32,864 nt of DNA from Moraxellaceae bacterium. Lineage in GTDB: Bacteria > Pseudomonadota > Gammaproteobacteria > Pseudomonadales > Moraxellaceae. Position numbers and translations under genes: made by a program. The notes under the pieces were generated by a model. The model was not told the origin of the DNA and ran no database searches. It saw nothing but the letters and a program-made list of their open reading frames with translations. Positions within the stretch are counted from its first letter, which is position 1. Each line of letters begins with the position of its first letter. Positions 19,820-30,102 of this stretch are shown here, piece by piece. The stretch lies in NCBI GenBank assembly GCA_014378805.1, contig JACMMY010000189.1, forward strand, positions 1 through 32,864. Direction: 5' to 3'.

Positions 19820-20581
19820 TTAAATAAAAGCACTTGCGCCCAAAGCACGCAGGCGAAGCAAGTCGTCAAAGGTATCCACACCTGCTGGCAATGAAACGCG
19901 AGCATCAGCAATCGCAATTCGGCGTCCTTGCTCAAGCACACGAAGTTGCTCAAGACTTTCAATTTGCTCTAATATACCCAGCGGCCACGTTACATAATCC
20001 TGCAATAACGCAACACGGTACGCATATAAACCTAAATGACGACGTGCAGTTTCGGGTACATGATTTATGCCATCTTTAAAACCATCACGATCAAAAGGAA
20101 CGCTCGCACGACTAAAATATAAGGCTTCACCGGTTTGACTACGCACCACTTTCACGACACTACTACGTAGAAACTCTTCTAAATGAAGGATGGGTTCACA
20201 TAATGTCGCCATCGCACATTGCGTATGAGTATCTAATAAATCAGCAACTTGCTCAACCAAAACAGGTGGCAGTAACGGTTCATCACCTTGAATGTTGACG
20301 ATTAAGTCATCCGCTGCCCAACCTTGAATCCGAGCAACTTCTGCTAAACGATCCGTTCCAGACGGATGGTCAACTGAAGTCATCACTACATCTACACCTG
20401 CATCACGGCAAACCTGTGCAATGCGTTCATCATCAGTTGCCACACAGAGACTATCGATGCCCTGCACTTTGCGTGCCTGATCCACCACTCGCAAAACCAT
20501 CGGTTTTCCACATAAATCCAATAAGGGTTTACCTGGCAAACGAGTACTGGCAAAACGAGACGGAATGACAATATGACGCAT
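19820..20581 (-). CDS. kdsB: 3-deoxy-manno-octulosonate cytidylyltransferase
   Basis: [61 protein letters not shown]. Start at 20581; ORF extends to 20692. Confidence 0.97.
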   Translation of the reverse strand: MRHIVIPSRFASTRLPGKPLLDLCGKPMVLRVVDQARKVQGIDSLCVATDDERIAQVCRDAGVDVVMTSVDHPSGTDRLAEVARIQGWAADDLIVNIQGDEPLLPPVLVEQVADLLDTHTQCAMATLCEPILHLEEFLRSSVVKVVRSQTGEALYFSRASVPFDRDGFKDGINHVPETARRHLGLYAYRVALLQDYVTWPLGILEQIESLEQLRVLEQGRRIAIADARVSLPAGVDTFDDLLRLRALGASAFI

Positions 20582-20624
20582 AAAAATTTCCCAACAATTT
20601 ACTTTGGATAATAGGTCTGAATGT

Positions 20625-21680
20625 TTAACGATGGTTTTGGCGACGTTCTGACAATACGCCAATGTCCAATAATTGTTTATATAACAAAGCATAACATGCT
20701 GAGGTCAAAGAAGCCTTGACGGGCAGAACCCAAACATTGAAATAAATGAGACCTTGTAAGCGCTGAGCATCTTTTGCAGTGGTGATAATCGGCAAATCAT
20801 CGTCAAACTGTATATCTTGTCGTTGATAAGGATGATGGTCGGCAAATGGATGTTCAATCACATCATAACCGAGTTGACGTAAACTGTTAAAAAATCGACT
20901 CGGATTACCAATTCCTGCAACAGCATGTACGCGCTGTGGTGGTTGCGGCGCTTTAAGGCGATGGTGGAGAGATAATGGCGATAAGGGTTCTAGTTCGCCA
21001 GCAATCAAATGCATTTGATACAGTGAGTCACTCGTTCCTGTGCCATGCTCAATGACAGTGGCCGTATCCAAACGATCAAGTTGTTCTCGTAAAAAACCAG
21101 TAGGCAATAAAAAACCATTGCCAAATCCACGATCTGTATCCACCACGATCCACTCTAATTGCCGACCTAATGCTAAATGTTGAAGACCGTCATCGCTTAA
21201 AATAATATCCAAGGGTTGATTCTTTGACTCTGCGTAAGCAATCAAACACGCTATCGATGCCTGACGATTACTGCCTACGGATAATGCCACACCCGTTTGT
21301 TGAACGATCAGTAACGGTTCATCGCCCACTGATTCAGCTAAATCATCTGGCTGCACAATATGCGGAAAAATAGACGTATCGCCGCCATACCCTCGACTAA
21401 TGACACCGACATTCAGTTTTTGTTCTTGAGTTAAATAACGGACAAGCTCAATCAGTAGAGGTGTTTTTCCACTTCCCCCAACGGTGATATTTCCAATGAT
21501 CATCACGGGCACTGGAGACAAATAGGCTTTCTTCAAATTAAAGCGATAAAGTGTGCGCTGTAAGCCCGTCACTATTGCATATAAAGCAGATAAAGGTAAT
21601 AACCACAATAACCAAGAGGATTGTTGTGCCCATGCTTTTGGCAATGCTGTCCGCAAATCAATCACGGTTGATCCTCTCAT
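20625..21680 (-). CDS. lpxK: Tetraacyldisaccharide 4'-kinase
   Basis: [54 protein letters not shown]-like motif, [12 protein letters not shown]. Confidence 0.96.
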   Translation of the reverse strand: MRGSTVIDLRTALPKAWAQQSSWLLWLLPLSALYAIVTGLQRTLYRFNLKKAYLSPVPVMIIGNITVGGSGKTPLLIELVRYLTQEQKLNVGVISRGYGGDTSIFPHIVQPDDLAESVGDEPLLIVQQTGVALSVGSNRQASIACLIAYAESKNQPLDIILSDDGLQHLALGRQLEWIVVDTDRGFGNGFLLPTGFLREQLDRLDTATVIEHGTGTSDSLYQMHLIAGELEPLSPLSLHHRLKAPQPPQRVHAVAGIGNPSRFFNSLRQLGYDVIEHPFADHHPYQRQDIQFDDDLPIITTAKDAQRLQGLIYFNVWVLPVKASLTSACYALLYKQLLDIGVLSERRQNHR

Positions 21681-21718
21681 CGGAGATTGTATTCACTAAT
21701 GTTCTACTGAATATCGAA

Positions 21719-23449
21719 TTATTCAATATCAACGAAATCACGCTGATGCAACTGTGCATATAAACCATTTTTTGCAAGCAACTCAGTATGTGTGCCCTGC
21801 TCCACGATGCACCCTTTATCCATGACCACAATACGATCCGACTGTTCAATCGTTGATAAACGATGCGCAATGACGAGTGTCGTACGTCCGACCATCGCAT
21901 GGCTAAGTGCTTGTTGAATATAGTGTTCAGATTCATTATCGAGTGCACTGGTTGCTTCATCAAGAATTAAAATTGGTGCATCTTTTAGCAAGGCACGTGC
22001 AATCGCCAAGCGTTGACGTTGTCCGCCAGACAAGGACATACCACTTGCGCCAATCATCGTATCAAACCCATTCGGTAGCGCATCAATAAATTGATCTGCA
22101 AACGCGTCTTTTGCTGCCGCACGGACTTCTTCGTCAGACTTATTCGCCAATTGACCATAAGCAATATTTTCACGAACCGTTTGATCAAACAAAATCACTT
22201 GCTGACCCACAGTCGCAATTTGGCTACGTAAATTAGCCAAGGTGAACTGAACAATCGGCACACCATCCAATAGAATCTGACCTTGGGTAATATTTTGGAA
22301 ACGCATCAACAAATTAACCAGCGTGGTTTTACCAGCACCTGAGCGGCCAACAAAGGCAACCGTTTCGCCAGCATTAATCGTTAGATTGATATCAGATAAT
22401 GCAGTGGTTTCATCAATATATGAAAAACTGACATGATCAAACGTAATCTGACCTGTAATCGGCTGAACGATTTTTCCGTGATCTTCTTCGGGTGGTGTAT
22501 CAATCAGTGCAAAGACTGAATGTGCAGCAGAAACGCCACGTTGAATTTTTTCATTCACATCGGTCAAAGAGCGTAATGGCTTACTAATAAGTCCTGCAGC
22601 GGTAATATATGCGACAAAATCACCCGCACTGGTTGTAGAACCCAAAATTTCTGGACGCAAAGCCAACCAAACAATAATTCCCATCGCAATGGCCATTAAC
22701 AACTGAATCAAAGGCGTATTAATACTGCTGGTAATCACCATCTTCAGATTTTTTTTCAAATTACTCTTTGATGCCTGATCAAAACGATCACGCTCATAGG
22801 CTTGCCCACCGTAGTTTTTAACCACGCTATAGCCATTAATTGACTCATTGACGATATGACTGACTTCACCCATCGAATCCTGAATTTGATGTGACAACTT
22901 ACGCAAACGTTTGCTGGCTTTACGAACGAGGAAAGCCACCATCGGCCCAACCAAAAGCAGTGCGAGCGATAAACGCCAATTCATCCAAAACAAATAGCTA
23001 AACAATGCAATAACCGTTAAACCTTCACGTAACAACGTCTTACCCGCTTGGGTCGCTGCCGCAGTCACTTGCTCAAGATCGTAAATCAACTTAGCCCATA
23101 AATAACCGCTCGAATGCGATAAATAGTAGGCTGGCGATAACGTCAGTAAACGGTCAAAAACCTCAAGACGTAAGTTGTAGACAACATGACGCGCAATCAC
23201 AGAAATGTAATAACTGCCTAAGAATGAACCGACTCCACGAAAGAAAAACATCAAAACAATCAACATCGGAAATAGATTCTTAGCCGATTGATCCTGATGA
23301 CTAATCGCATCAATAATATATTTAACAAGATGAGCACCGCCTACCTCGCTCGCAGCATTCAATAGATTACCGACAATGACCAGTACACCTGCCCACCAAT
23401 ATGGTTTTAAATAAGCCAATAATCGTAGGTAGATCGCGAAGCCCGTCAA
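21719..23449 (-). CDS. msbA: Lipid A export ABC transporter MsbA
   Basis: ABC transmembrane domain + NBD: VAFVGRSGAGKTTLVNLLMRF, MSLSGGQRQRLAIARALLKDAPILILDEATSALD; adjacent to lpxK. Confidence 0.95.
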   Translation of the reverse strand: MTGFAIYLRLLAYLKPYWWAGVLVIVGNLLNAASEVGGAHLVKYIIDAISHQDQSAKNLFPMLIVLMFFFRGVGSFLGSYYISVIARHVVYNLRLEVFDRLLTLSPAYYLSHSSGYLWAKLIYDLEQVTAAATQAGKTLLREGLTVIALFSYLFWMNWRLSLALLLVGPMVAFLVRKASKRLRKLSHQIQDSMGEVSHIVNESINGYSVVKNYGGQAYERDRFDQASKSNLKKNLKMVITSSINTPLIQLLMAIAMGIIVWLALRPEILGSTTSAGDFVAYITAAGLISKPLRSLTDVNEKIQRGVSAAHSVFALIDTPPEEDHGKIVQPITGQITFDHVSFSYIDETTALSDINLTINAGETVAFVGRSGAGKTTLVNLLMRFQNITQGQILLDGVPIVQFTLANLRSQIATVGQQVILFDQTVRENIAYGQLANKSDEEVRAAAKDAFADQFIDALPNGFDTMIGASGMSLSGGQRQRLAIARALLKDAPILILDEATSALDNESEHYIQQALSHAMVGRTTLVIAHRLSTIEQSDRIVVMDKGCIVEQGTHTELLAKNGLYAQLHQRDFVDIE

Positions 23450-23872
23450 TTACTTACTCCCCATCGGAATGCGTGTACTGATATTGATGTTAATAAATCC
23501 TAGCTTACCTGAAACATCCATCACTTTAACAACAGATTGATGAGTCGCTCGACCGTCTGCTGCGATCACAAGCGGCAACGTATGATCGCCATGACTCGCC
23601 ATCTCAATCACAGCACGAAGTTCATCTTCGCTGTCGCTTGCCAGAGATTTGCCATTGACAGTATAGGCACCTTTGAGATCAACGCCTATTTCAATTTTTC
23701 GTTGACGCTGCACTTCTGGCACACCGGTTGCTTGTGGTAGAACAAGATTCAATCGACTATATTTATTAAAACTGGTAGAAACAAGCAAAAAAACCACGAG
23801 AAATAATAAACAATCAATCATGGGTGTCAGATTGATAGAGATTTCTTCAACTTGCGGCTTTCTAAACTTCAT
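23450..23872 (-). CDS. exbD: ExbD/TolR-family biopolymer transport protein
   Basis: MKFRKPQVEEISINLTPMIDCLLFLVVFLLVSTSF, typical ExbD N-terminus. Confidence 0.9.
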   Translation of the reverse strand: MKFRKPQVEEISINLTPMIDCLLFLVVFLLVSTSFNKYSRLNLVLPQATGVPEVQRQRKIEIGVDLKGAYTVNGKSLASDSEDELRAVIEMASHGDHTLPLVIAADGRATHQSVVKVMDVSGKLGFININISTRIPMGSK

Positions 23873-24639
23873 GACTGACTCGAATTAACTGACGAATCAG
23901 TCGATGCAGATAATGTTGATGCTTTTGGCGCTATTTTTTGAGCAAAAACAGAGTTTGAAACGATGGATGATGTGTGAGGAACATGAACCGATTCAGTTGA
24001 TCCGTCACGATCACTGTCATCAATGACAGTTGGATGTTTTGCGCCATGCATCACATACAACAAAATACCCGCTTGCTCTTCCATTTCGACTGACAAATCA
24101 GCCACTTTACGTTGGTAATGACGATAAGCAGTCAGTGCAGGAATCGCAACCACCATGCCTGCTGCTGTCGACATCAATGCCTGTGAAATCCCTGCTGCCA
24201 GCAAGGCTGGGTCAGAATTACCACCAACATTCACAGCCAGAAAAGATTCAATAATTCCAAGCACAGTGCCAAGCAAACCCAATAACGGCGCAATATTACC
24301 AATCGTACCAAGCAAATTTAAGTTTTTTTCTAAACGGTGAATTAAGGTACTCGCCCGATTTTGCATTTGTAATGTCATGTACTCAAGACCACCACCTGCG
24401 TGCTGTATACCCGTTGCGAGCAAGTCGCCCAATGGTGAACTTAGTTGTAAATCAGAGAGTTGTTTCGTTGTGATTCTGCCTTGATGCAGTGTTGACGCTA
24501 ACGATTGCACGAGACCACTTGGTGCAATTTTACGATGCTGCAAGCGAATACCGCGCTCAATGATGATGGCTAATGCTGCAATTGAGCATAGAACCAATGG
24601 AAACATGAGCCAGCCGCCCGCCTTAATTAACTCCCACAT
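23869..24639 (-). CDS. exbB: MotA/TolQ/ExbB proton channel family protein
   Basis: Three TM segments; NLLGTIGNIAPLLGLLGTVLGIIESFLAV and ALMSTAAGMVVAIPALTAYRHYQRKV; 4-bp overlap with exbD. Confidence 0.92.
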   Translation of the reverse strand: MWELIKAGGWLMFPLVLCSIAALAIIIERGIRLQHRKIAPSGLVQSLASTLHQGRITTKQLSDLQLSSPLGDLLATGIQHAGGGLEYMTLQMQNRASTLIHRLEKNLNLLGTIGNIAPLLGLLGTVLGIIESFLAVNVGGNSDPALLAAGISQALMSTAAGMVVAIPALTAYRHYQRKVADLSVEMEEQAGILLYVMHGAKHPTVIDDSDRDGSTESVHVPHTSSIVSNSVFAQKIAPKASTLSASTDSSVNSSQS

Positions 24640-24703
24640 CGTGCAATCTTCCTAATTAAAAAAACTTTTTTCCGTTCTTGATGGATTTCAATATTACAAC
24701 CAC

Positions 24704-25606
24704 TTATTGCACATTCATCACCGCAAGAATGCCATCCAACTCATCAAGTGAATGATAGCGAATCACTAACTTCCCCTTTCCTTTTGGATTATGTAACAAC
24801 TCAACACGCGCACCTAAACGCTCTGCTAAACGACGCTCCAAATCACCGATATCTGGCGGAGAAACACGAACTGTTTTAGGCACTGGCGGATTCAAATATT
24901 CACGGATCAATTGCTCAGTCTGACGTACTGATAACTCACGACCCACTACAACACGCGCTAAATGACTTTGGTCATCTAACTTTACCGCAAGTAACGCACG
25001 TGCGTGACCCATATCCAGATCACCGCGATCCAACATGGTTTTGACTTCTTCATTAAGGCTCATCAAACGCAACAAATTACTGACCGTTGCCCGTGCCTTT
25101 CCCACTGTTTCCGCAATTTCCTGATGGCTCATCCCGAACTCATCATGGAAACGCTGTAACGCGTAAGCCTGTTCCATCGGACTCAAGTCTTCACGTTGAA
25201 TGTTTTCAATCAACGCCAATGCAATCGCAAGTGCATCAGGCAAATCACGCACAATCGCAGGAATAACCGCTAAACCTGCGAGGCGTGCAGCACGCCAACG
25301 ACGCTCACCCGCAATAATCTCGTATTCAGCCTCTGCGCCCGTCACATTTTCAATACGACGCACAACAATCGGTTGCATAACGCCATGGCGTTTAATCGAA
25401 TCGGCAAGATCCGTTAAACTTTCTGGAGTAATTTCACGGCGAGGCTGATAAATACCACGTTGTAAACGATCTAGCTCAAGCTCAACCAACGTGACATTGG
25501 TTGGTGTATGTGTGTGTGTTTCAGCAACTTCAGCACGGACTTGCTTAATTGAACCTAATAACGCATCGAGCCCACGTCCTTGCGCTAAACCTCGCTTACG
25601 CATCAT
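24704..25606 (-). CDS. parB: Chromosome partitioning protein ParB
   Basis: RGLGRGLDAL-type N-terminus (RGLAQGRGLDALLG), YQPRREI, GVMQPIVVRR, IAGERRWRAARLAGL, ALIENIQREDLSPMEQAYAL. Confidence 0.97.
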   Translation of the reverse strand: MMRKRGLAQGRGLDALLGSIKQVRAEVAETHTHTPTNVTLVELELDRLQRGIYQPRREITPESLTDLADSIKRHGVMQPIVVRRIENVTGAEAEYEIIAGERRWRAARLAGLAVIPAIVRDLPDALAIALALIENIQREDLSPMEQAYALQRFHDEFGMSHQEIAETVGKARATVSNLLRLMSLNEEVKTMLDRGDLDMGHARALLAVKLDDQSHLARVVVGRELSVRQTEQLIREYLNPPVPKTVRVSPPDIGDLERRLAERLGARVELLHNPKGKGKLVIRYHSLDELDGILAVMNVQ

Positions 25607-26442
25607 ATTACTGTTCCTTTGTTGAGTCCTTTCTTCTTCCCTGTGCGAACTAATTCAGCCGCAGCGCTTAAATAGGACAATGCCCCACGCGAACCTTTTT
25701 CATAAAACATGACAGGCATACCATGCGCTGGGGCTTCCGCCAAACGCACATTACGCGGAATAATGGTTTCCAACATTAACCCACCAAAATGAGTGGATAA
25801 TTCTTGTGACACATCATTAGCTAGCGTATTACGTGGATCAAACATCGTGCGTAATACACCTCGAATTTTAATATCAGGGTTGAGCACTTCACGGATTCTT
25901 TCTATTGTTCCAGACAAGTCTGCTAAGCCTTCCAGCGCATAATACTCACATTGCATGGGAATAATCACCCCCGTTGCAGCAGATAATGCATTGATTGTTA
26001 ACAAATTGAGACTTGGCGCACAGTCTATTAAAATATAATCGTATTCATGTTCAATTTTTGCCAATGCTTCTTTTAAAACATATTCACGACGTGGCACATC
26101 AATTAACGATAATTCGACACCCGCTAGATCACGATTCGCGCCAATTAAGCGATAACCGACTTGTGTAGGCTGAATCACGGCTTCAATTGGCGTAGTCCCC
26201 AACATAATATCGGTCGCACTATATGGCAATTCTGTTTTTTGCAGACCAGAACCCATCGTAGCGTTGCCTTGCGAGTCTAAATCAATCAGCAATACTTTTT
26301 TCTTGAGGACGCCTAAAGACGCCGCTAAATTCACTGCGGTTGTGGTTTTACCCACGCCGCCTTTTTGGTTCGCAACTGCCCAAATTTCTGGTCGTTTGGT
26401 TGCATTCGCAGTGGGCTTGGCTGACGTTTTGATGTCGGTCAT
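25603..26442 (-). CDS. parA: Chromosome partitioning ATPase ParA/Soj
   Basis: VANQKGGVGKTTTAVNLAASL, LLIDLDSQGNATMGSG, ILIDCAPSLNLLTINAL; 4-bp overlap with parB. Confidence 0.97.
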   Translation of the reverse strand: MTDIKTSAKPTANATKRPEIWAVANQKGGVGKTTTAVNLAASLGVLKKKVLLIDLDSQGNATMGSGLQKTELPYSATDIMLGTTPIEAVIQPTQVGYRLIGANRDLAGVELSLIDVPRREYVLKEALAKIEHEYDYILIDCAPSLNLLTINALSAATGVIIPMQCEYYALEGLADLSGTIERIREVLNPDIKIRGVLRTMFDPRNTLANDVSQELSTHFGGLMLETIIPRNVRLAEAPAHGMPVMFYEKGSRGALSYLSAAAELVRTGKKKGLNKGTVI

Positions 26443-26513
26443 CGCTGATTTATTTCCAAATACACGTAAAAAGTAGGGTTATCTTAAATGAAGTTCGAGA
26501 CTTCTTCGCACAT

Positions 26514-27152
26514 TTAAGTAGATAATTTTTGAGTCAGCAAAATCAAATGTCTTTGCTCATTTAATGATGGTACTGATAATTCAATGGTTTTTTGTTCCCA
26601 TGAATCAAGAATAGCCATCTCATCGCTTGGAACTAAGCCTTTCATTGCGGCAAGCACTGCATTAGGCTTTAAATACACTTCACAATCACGGACAAAATCA
26701 CTCAACGACGCAAATGCGCGGCTCGTCACCACATCAAAAACACCTAAATCACTTAATGTTTGGGGTTCTTCAATACGTGCTTGAATGGGCAGAACATTTG
26801 GCATTTTCATGTCAGCAGTCATTTGGCGTAAAAAGCGAATTTTCTTGCCATTACTATCAAGCAACACACATTGACGTTCAGGTTGCACAATCGCAATCAC
26901 AAAACCTGGCAAACCACCACCCGTCCCCACATCTAGCAAACGTCCTTCTGGCAAATGTGGGATCACACTCAAACTATCGAGCAAATGTTTGACCAACATT
27001 TCCTTTGGATCACGAATCGCTGTCAAATTATAAGCCTTATTCCACAGCGTTAAGTTGTCTTGATACTTGAGTAGTTTATTGAGGGTTTCATCACCCAAGC
27101 TTAAACCGAGTTTGAGTGAGCCATCTTTTAAGGAAGCAAATAAAGGGTGCAT
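26514..27152 (-). CDS. rsmG: 16S rRNA (guanine527-N7)-methyltransferase RsmG (GidB)
   Basis: WNKAYNLTAIRDPKEMLVKHLLDSLSV, LLDVGTGGGLPGFVIAI, VVTSRAFASLSDFV. Confidence 0.97.
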   Translation of the reverse strand: MHPLFASLKDGSLKLGLSLGDETLNKLLKYQDNLTLWNKAYNLTAIRDPKEMLVKHLLDSLSVIPHLPEGRLLDVGTGGGLPGFVIAIVQPERQCVLLDSNGKKIRFLRQMTADMKMPNVLPIQARIEEPQTLSDLGVFDVVTSRAFASLSDFVRDCEVYLKPNAVLAAMKGLVPSDEMAILDSWEQKTIELSVPSLNEQRHLILLTQKLST

Positions 27153-27362
27153 AGTCTACGTAATTCGAGAAAATCTAGGGGTGAATGATAGCAGGAAGCA
27201 ACGCCTTATCATGCCGTTGATGTAATACGATCGTAAAAAGTTAAGCAATTTCGACAAAAATATACGACTGATGAGGTTAATCTAATTTTTGAAAGTAAAA
27301 TTTTAACGTGTTAACATTCCATGATAATGTTTTAAATCGCTCAAGAATTAACAGGATAAGCC

Positions 27363-27749
27363 ATGTTTAGTCTATCAATCACTCCCCGCTTTTATGAAAC
27401 CGACGCATTTGGTCATATTAACAATACCGTAATCGCGGGCTGGTTTGAGGCAGGACGTGCGCCAATTTTTCAGATTTTCACGCCTGATATGGACATTAAA
27501 AATCTCACGTTGATTCTGGCTCGTATCGAAGTCGATTTTGTGGCACAAACGCATTATGGTCACGATGTTGTGGTGAAAACAGGTATTGAGAAAGTTGGCA
27601 ACTCATCATTCGTTGTGATTCAAGAAGCTTGGCAAAATGATGCATTGGTTGCTAAAGGTAAAGCTGTACAAGTTTATTTTGACTTTAAAACTCAGAAATC
27701 GGATCGTATTCCTGATATACATCGAGTGCAATTAGAGGCGTTGATTTAA
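27363..27749 (+). CDS. Hotdog-fold acyl-CoA thioesterase (4HBT-like)
   Basis: RFYETDAFGHINNTVIAGWFEAGRAPIF, the 4-hydroxybenzoyl-CoA thioesterase-like YxxxDxxGHxNN motif. Confidence 0.88.
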   Translation: MFSLSITPRFYETDAFGHINNTVIAGWFEAGRAPIFQIFTPDMDIKNLTLILARIEVDFVAQTHYGHDVVVKTGIEKVGNSSFVVIQEAWQNDALVAKGKAVQVYFDFKTQKSDRIPDIHRVQLEALI

Positions 27750-27840
27750 AATCTGAATCGAAAACTGTAAGACTTATAATCTTAATGTAATCAGAGTCGG
27801 TATCTGAATTACAATCACTTACCGCAAACTCAGCAGATTT

Positions 27841-27875
27841 AAAAAGGCTTACGGTTTTCACATGAAAGCCTTTTT
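27841..27875. terminator. Bidirectional intrinsic terminator between thioesterase and MBL genes
   Basis: aaaaaggctt-N15-aagccttttt between convergent genes. Confidence 0.75.
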
Positions 27876-27930
27876 AAAAGTGTCTTCGATAAGAATCGAG
27901 CAGCACAAACGAATCAGATTAAGCGTTGAT

Positions 27931-28992
27931 TTATTTGGTCAATTTTCCATAGTTCACCTTGCCGACATAGAAACTTGGTGTAGTGCCAGGGAACATCCAA
28001 AATGCGCTCATTTCCGAAGATGGAAATACATTGGGATATCGAGGGTCACGCTTCGAAGGTCCTGCGATTGTTTTTTCTTGCACCATCGAAATGTATTGAT
28101 CAATTGAGTTTTCAAGTGTGTTGCCATTAATAATCACTTCTGTACCCAGCGAAGCTGCATAATCTGCCACACCACTCGCCGTAGAATACAGTGGCGCGTA
28201 GGAATCAACGCTAATCCCATTTTCACTGGTCACCCACAATCCATCATCCGTATGAACGACGATAGAATGGTTACCTTCTGTATGACCTGGTGTATGAATC
28301 AACGCCAATCCATCACCCAGCATGATATCTCCATCAAACCGTATAACACGACTTTCGGGAATACCCGCAATCCCATTTGGACAATACCAATCGCGTTGAT
28401 AAGGATTCAAATCCAGAGCCGATGCCCATTCACGGAAATGAACGAGCAACTTAGCATTTGGTAACAATCCAGGCGTATCTTCATTTCCTAACCAGCGACG
28501 CACATCCTGCGTATGTAAATGATCATAAGTGATATAGTCCACATCCTTAGGTTTTAAGCCGATCTTAGCCAGAATTTTAAGTACAGTAGATTGTCGATTA
28601 ACAACGAGACTTTGCAGTAGACGTGGCGATTTATCTTGTAAACGCCGAAAAAACGGTGTTTCTCCATTTCGTTCGTGATCAGAAGGAGAAACCAGCAATG
28701 TTTTTAATCCTTCAGCCGTCTCGAATTGAATGACAAACAAGCGATTTTGAAGATGCAAAAATTCAACGAGATGTTCGCGTGAAAACGCATTGCGTAACCC
28801 ATAACGACTTGGATATGGCACACGCACAAGATCGAACGATTCGTAATATTTAACCTTCGGGCCAGCCAGCATATCTTTGCGAAACAACTCCGCAGCAGTA
28901 CGGACGTTTTCCACACGCGCTTGCTGGCCGAGCGCATTACGGGTCCCTTCAAAATGTTTAATCTGTGTAAATTTAGTCATGGTAGTCATCAT
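27931..28992 (-). CDS. MBL-fold metallohydrolase-like protein
   Basis: DYITYDHLHTQDVRRWLG (variant of HxHxDH), ALIHTPGHTEGNHSIVVHTDDGLWVTSENG. Confidence 0.82.
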   Translation of the reverse strand: MMTTMTKFTQIKHFEGTRNALGQQARVENVRTAAELFRKDMLAGPKVKYYESFDLVRVPYPSRYGLRNAFSREHLVEFLHLQNRLFVIQFETAEGLKTLLVSPSDHERNGETPFFRRLQDKSPRLLQSLVVNRQSTVLKILAKIGLKPKDVDYITYDHLHTQDVRRWLGNEDTPGLLPNAKLLVHFREWASALDLNPYQRDWYCPNGIAGIPESRVIRFDGDIMLGDGLALIHTPGHTEGNHSIVVHTDDGLWVTSENGISVDSYAPLYSTASGVADYAASLGTEVIINGNTLENSIDQYISMVQEKTIAGPSKRDPRYPNVFPSSEMSAFWMFPGTTPSFYVGKVNYGKLTK

Positions 28993-29004
28993 CCGTGAGA
29001 AGTT

Positions 29005-29991
29005 TTAAAGAATAATACGTGCAGCGCGCAATTCGATTTCGAGCTGGCGCATGCCTTCTTCAAGATGAATCGTCGGTTTATAACCCAATCGGTTCTTCGC
29101 CTTTTCACATGAAATTTTGTTTTTTCGCTGTAAAAACTTAACAGCACTAGGTTTTACTGGCGACTCCATCCCAAATATGGGCAGCAACAGATCACCAACT
29201 TGCAAAGCACGAGTCATCAACCAACCGGGTACAGTAATCAGACGACGTTGACCGACCATTTTGGCGAGATATAGAAAAAATTGATTGCAGGCAGTCGCTT
29301 GATCGTCTGTGATATTAAATGCTTCACCGCAAGCGTCATGCTGGTAAGCTAATAATACACCCGCAATAAGATTGTCTACGTGGACATGATTAATCACGCC
29401 ATTTCCACCATCTGGTAGAACAAACTGATTTTTTTGTAGTGCCTCCAGTGGTCGCATGACCCAAGGCACACTGCCTAAGCCATAGACATCACCGGGACGT
29501 ATCACAATTACACCAAAGCCTTGTTCTGGATCATTGAATTCCAGCGCAATGAGTTCGCTGCTCAGCTTTGTTTCGTTATAAATATTACCTGCCACATCAA
29601 ACGGCCCTTCCTCGGTCACATCTTGAGGATAGTTAAAGCCATAGACCATAACAGAAGATAAGTGAATCAAGCGTTTGACGCCATGCGCACGCGCCGCTTC
29701 GCAAACTGTACGCGTACCCTGATTATTCACTCGGTCATACAACTCTCGCGGGCCATCCTCTTGCACCACTGCTGCCGTATGAAACACAAGATCAACTCCG
29801 CTGAATACCTTTGCCAAAGCAAGTGGATTATTAATATCACCTTGGATTGCTTGCGCCCCGATCAGGCAAGCACGCTCAACTCCTTTGGGAGAAAGATCAA
29901 TACCCTGTACGATCCAACCCAGATTGATCGCATGTTGGGCCATTCTCATGCCAATAAAACCACCGATACCCGTAATTGCAATTGTTGTCAT
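29005..29991 (-). CDS. NAD(P)-dependent epimerase/dehydratase (extended SDR, 3beta-HSD-like)
   Basis: ITGIGGFIGMRMAQHA nucleotide-binding motif, HLSSVMVYG, YNETK active-site motif, VIRPGDVYG, NHVHVDNLIAG. Confidence 0.9.
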   Translation of the reverse strand: MTTIAITGIGGFIGMRMAQHAINLGWIVQGIDLSPKGVERACLIGAQAIQGDINNPLALAKVFSGVDLVFHTAAVVQEDGPRELYDRVNNQGTRTVCEAARAHGVKRLIHLSSVMVYGFNYPQDVTEEGPFDVAGNIYNETKLSSELIALEFNDPEQGFGVIVIRPGDVYGLGSVPWVMRPLEALQKNQFVLPDGGNGVINHVHVDNLIAGVLLAYQHDACGEAFNITDDQATACNQFFLYLAKMVGQRRLITVPGWLMTRALQVGDLLLPIFGMESPVKPSAVKFLQRKNKISCEKAKNRLGYKPTIHLEEGMRQLEIELRAARIIL

Positions 29992-30052
29992 TTTAGAATC
30001 CTGTGTTGGCTCATTTCATACTGACATGATGAATGGATATCGATGAACGATC

Positions 30053-30082
30053 TTGACAATATCTGACGAGTGACTTGATAAT
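30053..30082 (+). promoter_or_regulatory. Sigma70-type promoter of the AraC-family regulator
   Basis: TTGACA-N18-GATAAT; predicted start about 14-25 nt before the candidate ATGs. Confidence 0.55.
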
Positions 30083-30102
30083 TCGCGCCAGATAACAAAA
30101 AA

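Noticed and set aside
24655-24672. A6-C-T6 run between exbB and parB as a terminator
   Set aside because: No GC-rich stem; it is just an AT tract and cannot be called a terminator.
24603-27360. parS site near parAB
   Set aside because: I saw no TGTTTCACGTGAAACA-like 16-mer by eye; a pattern scan allowing mismatches would be needed.
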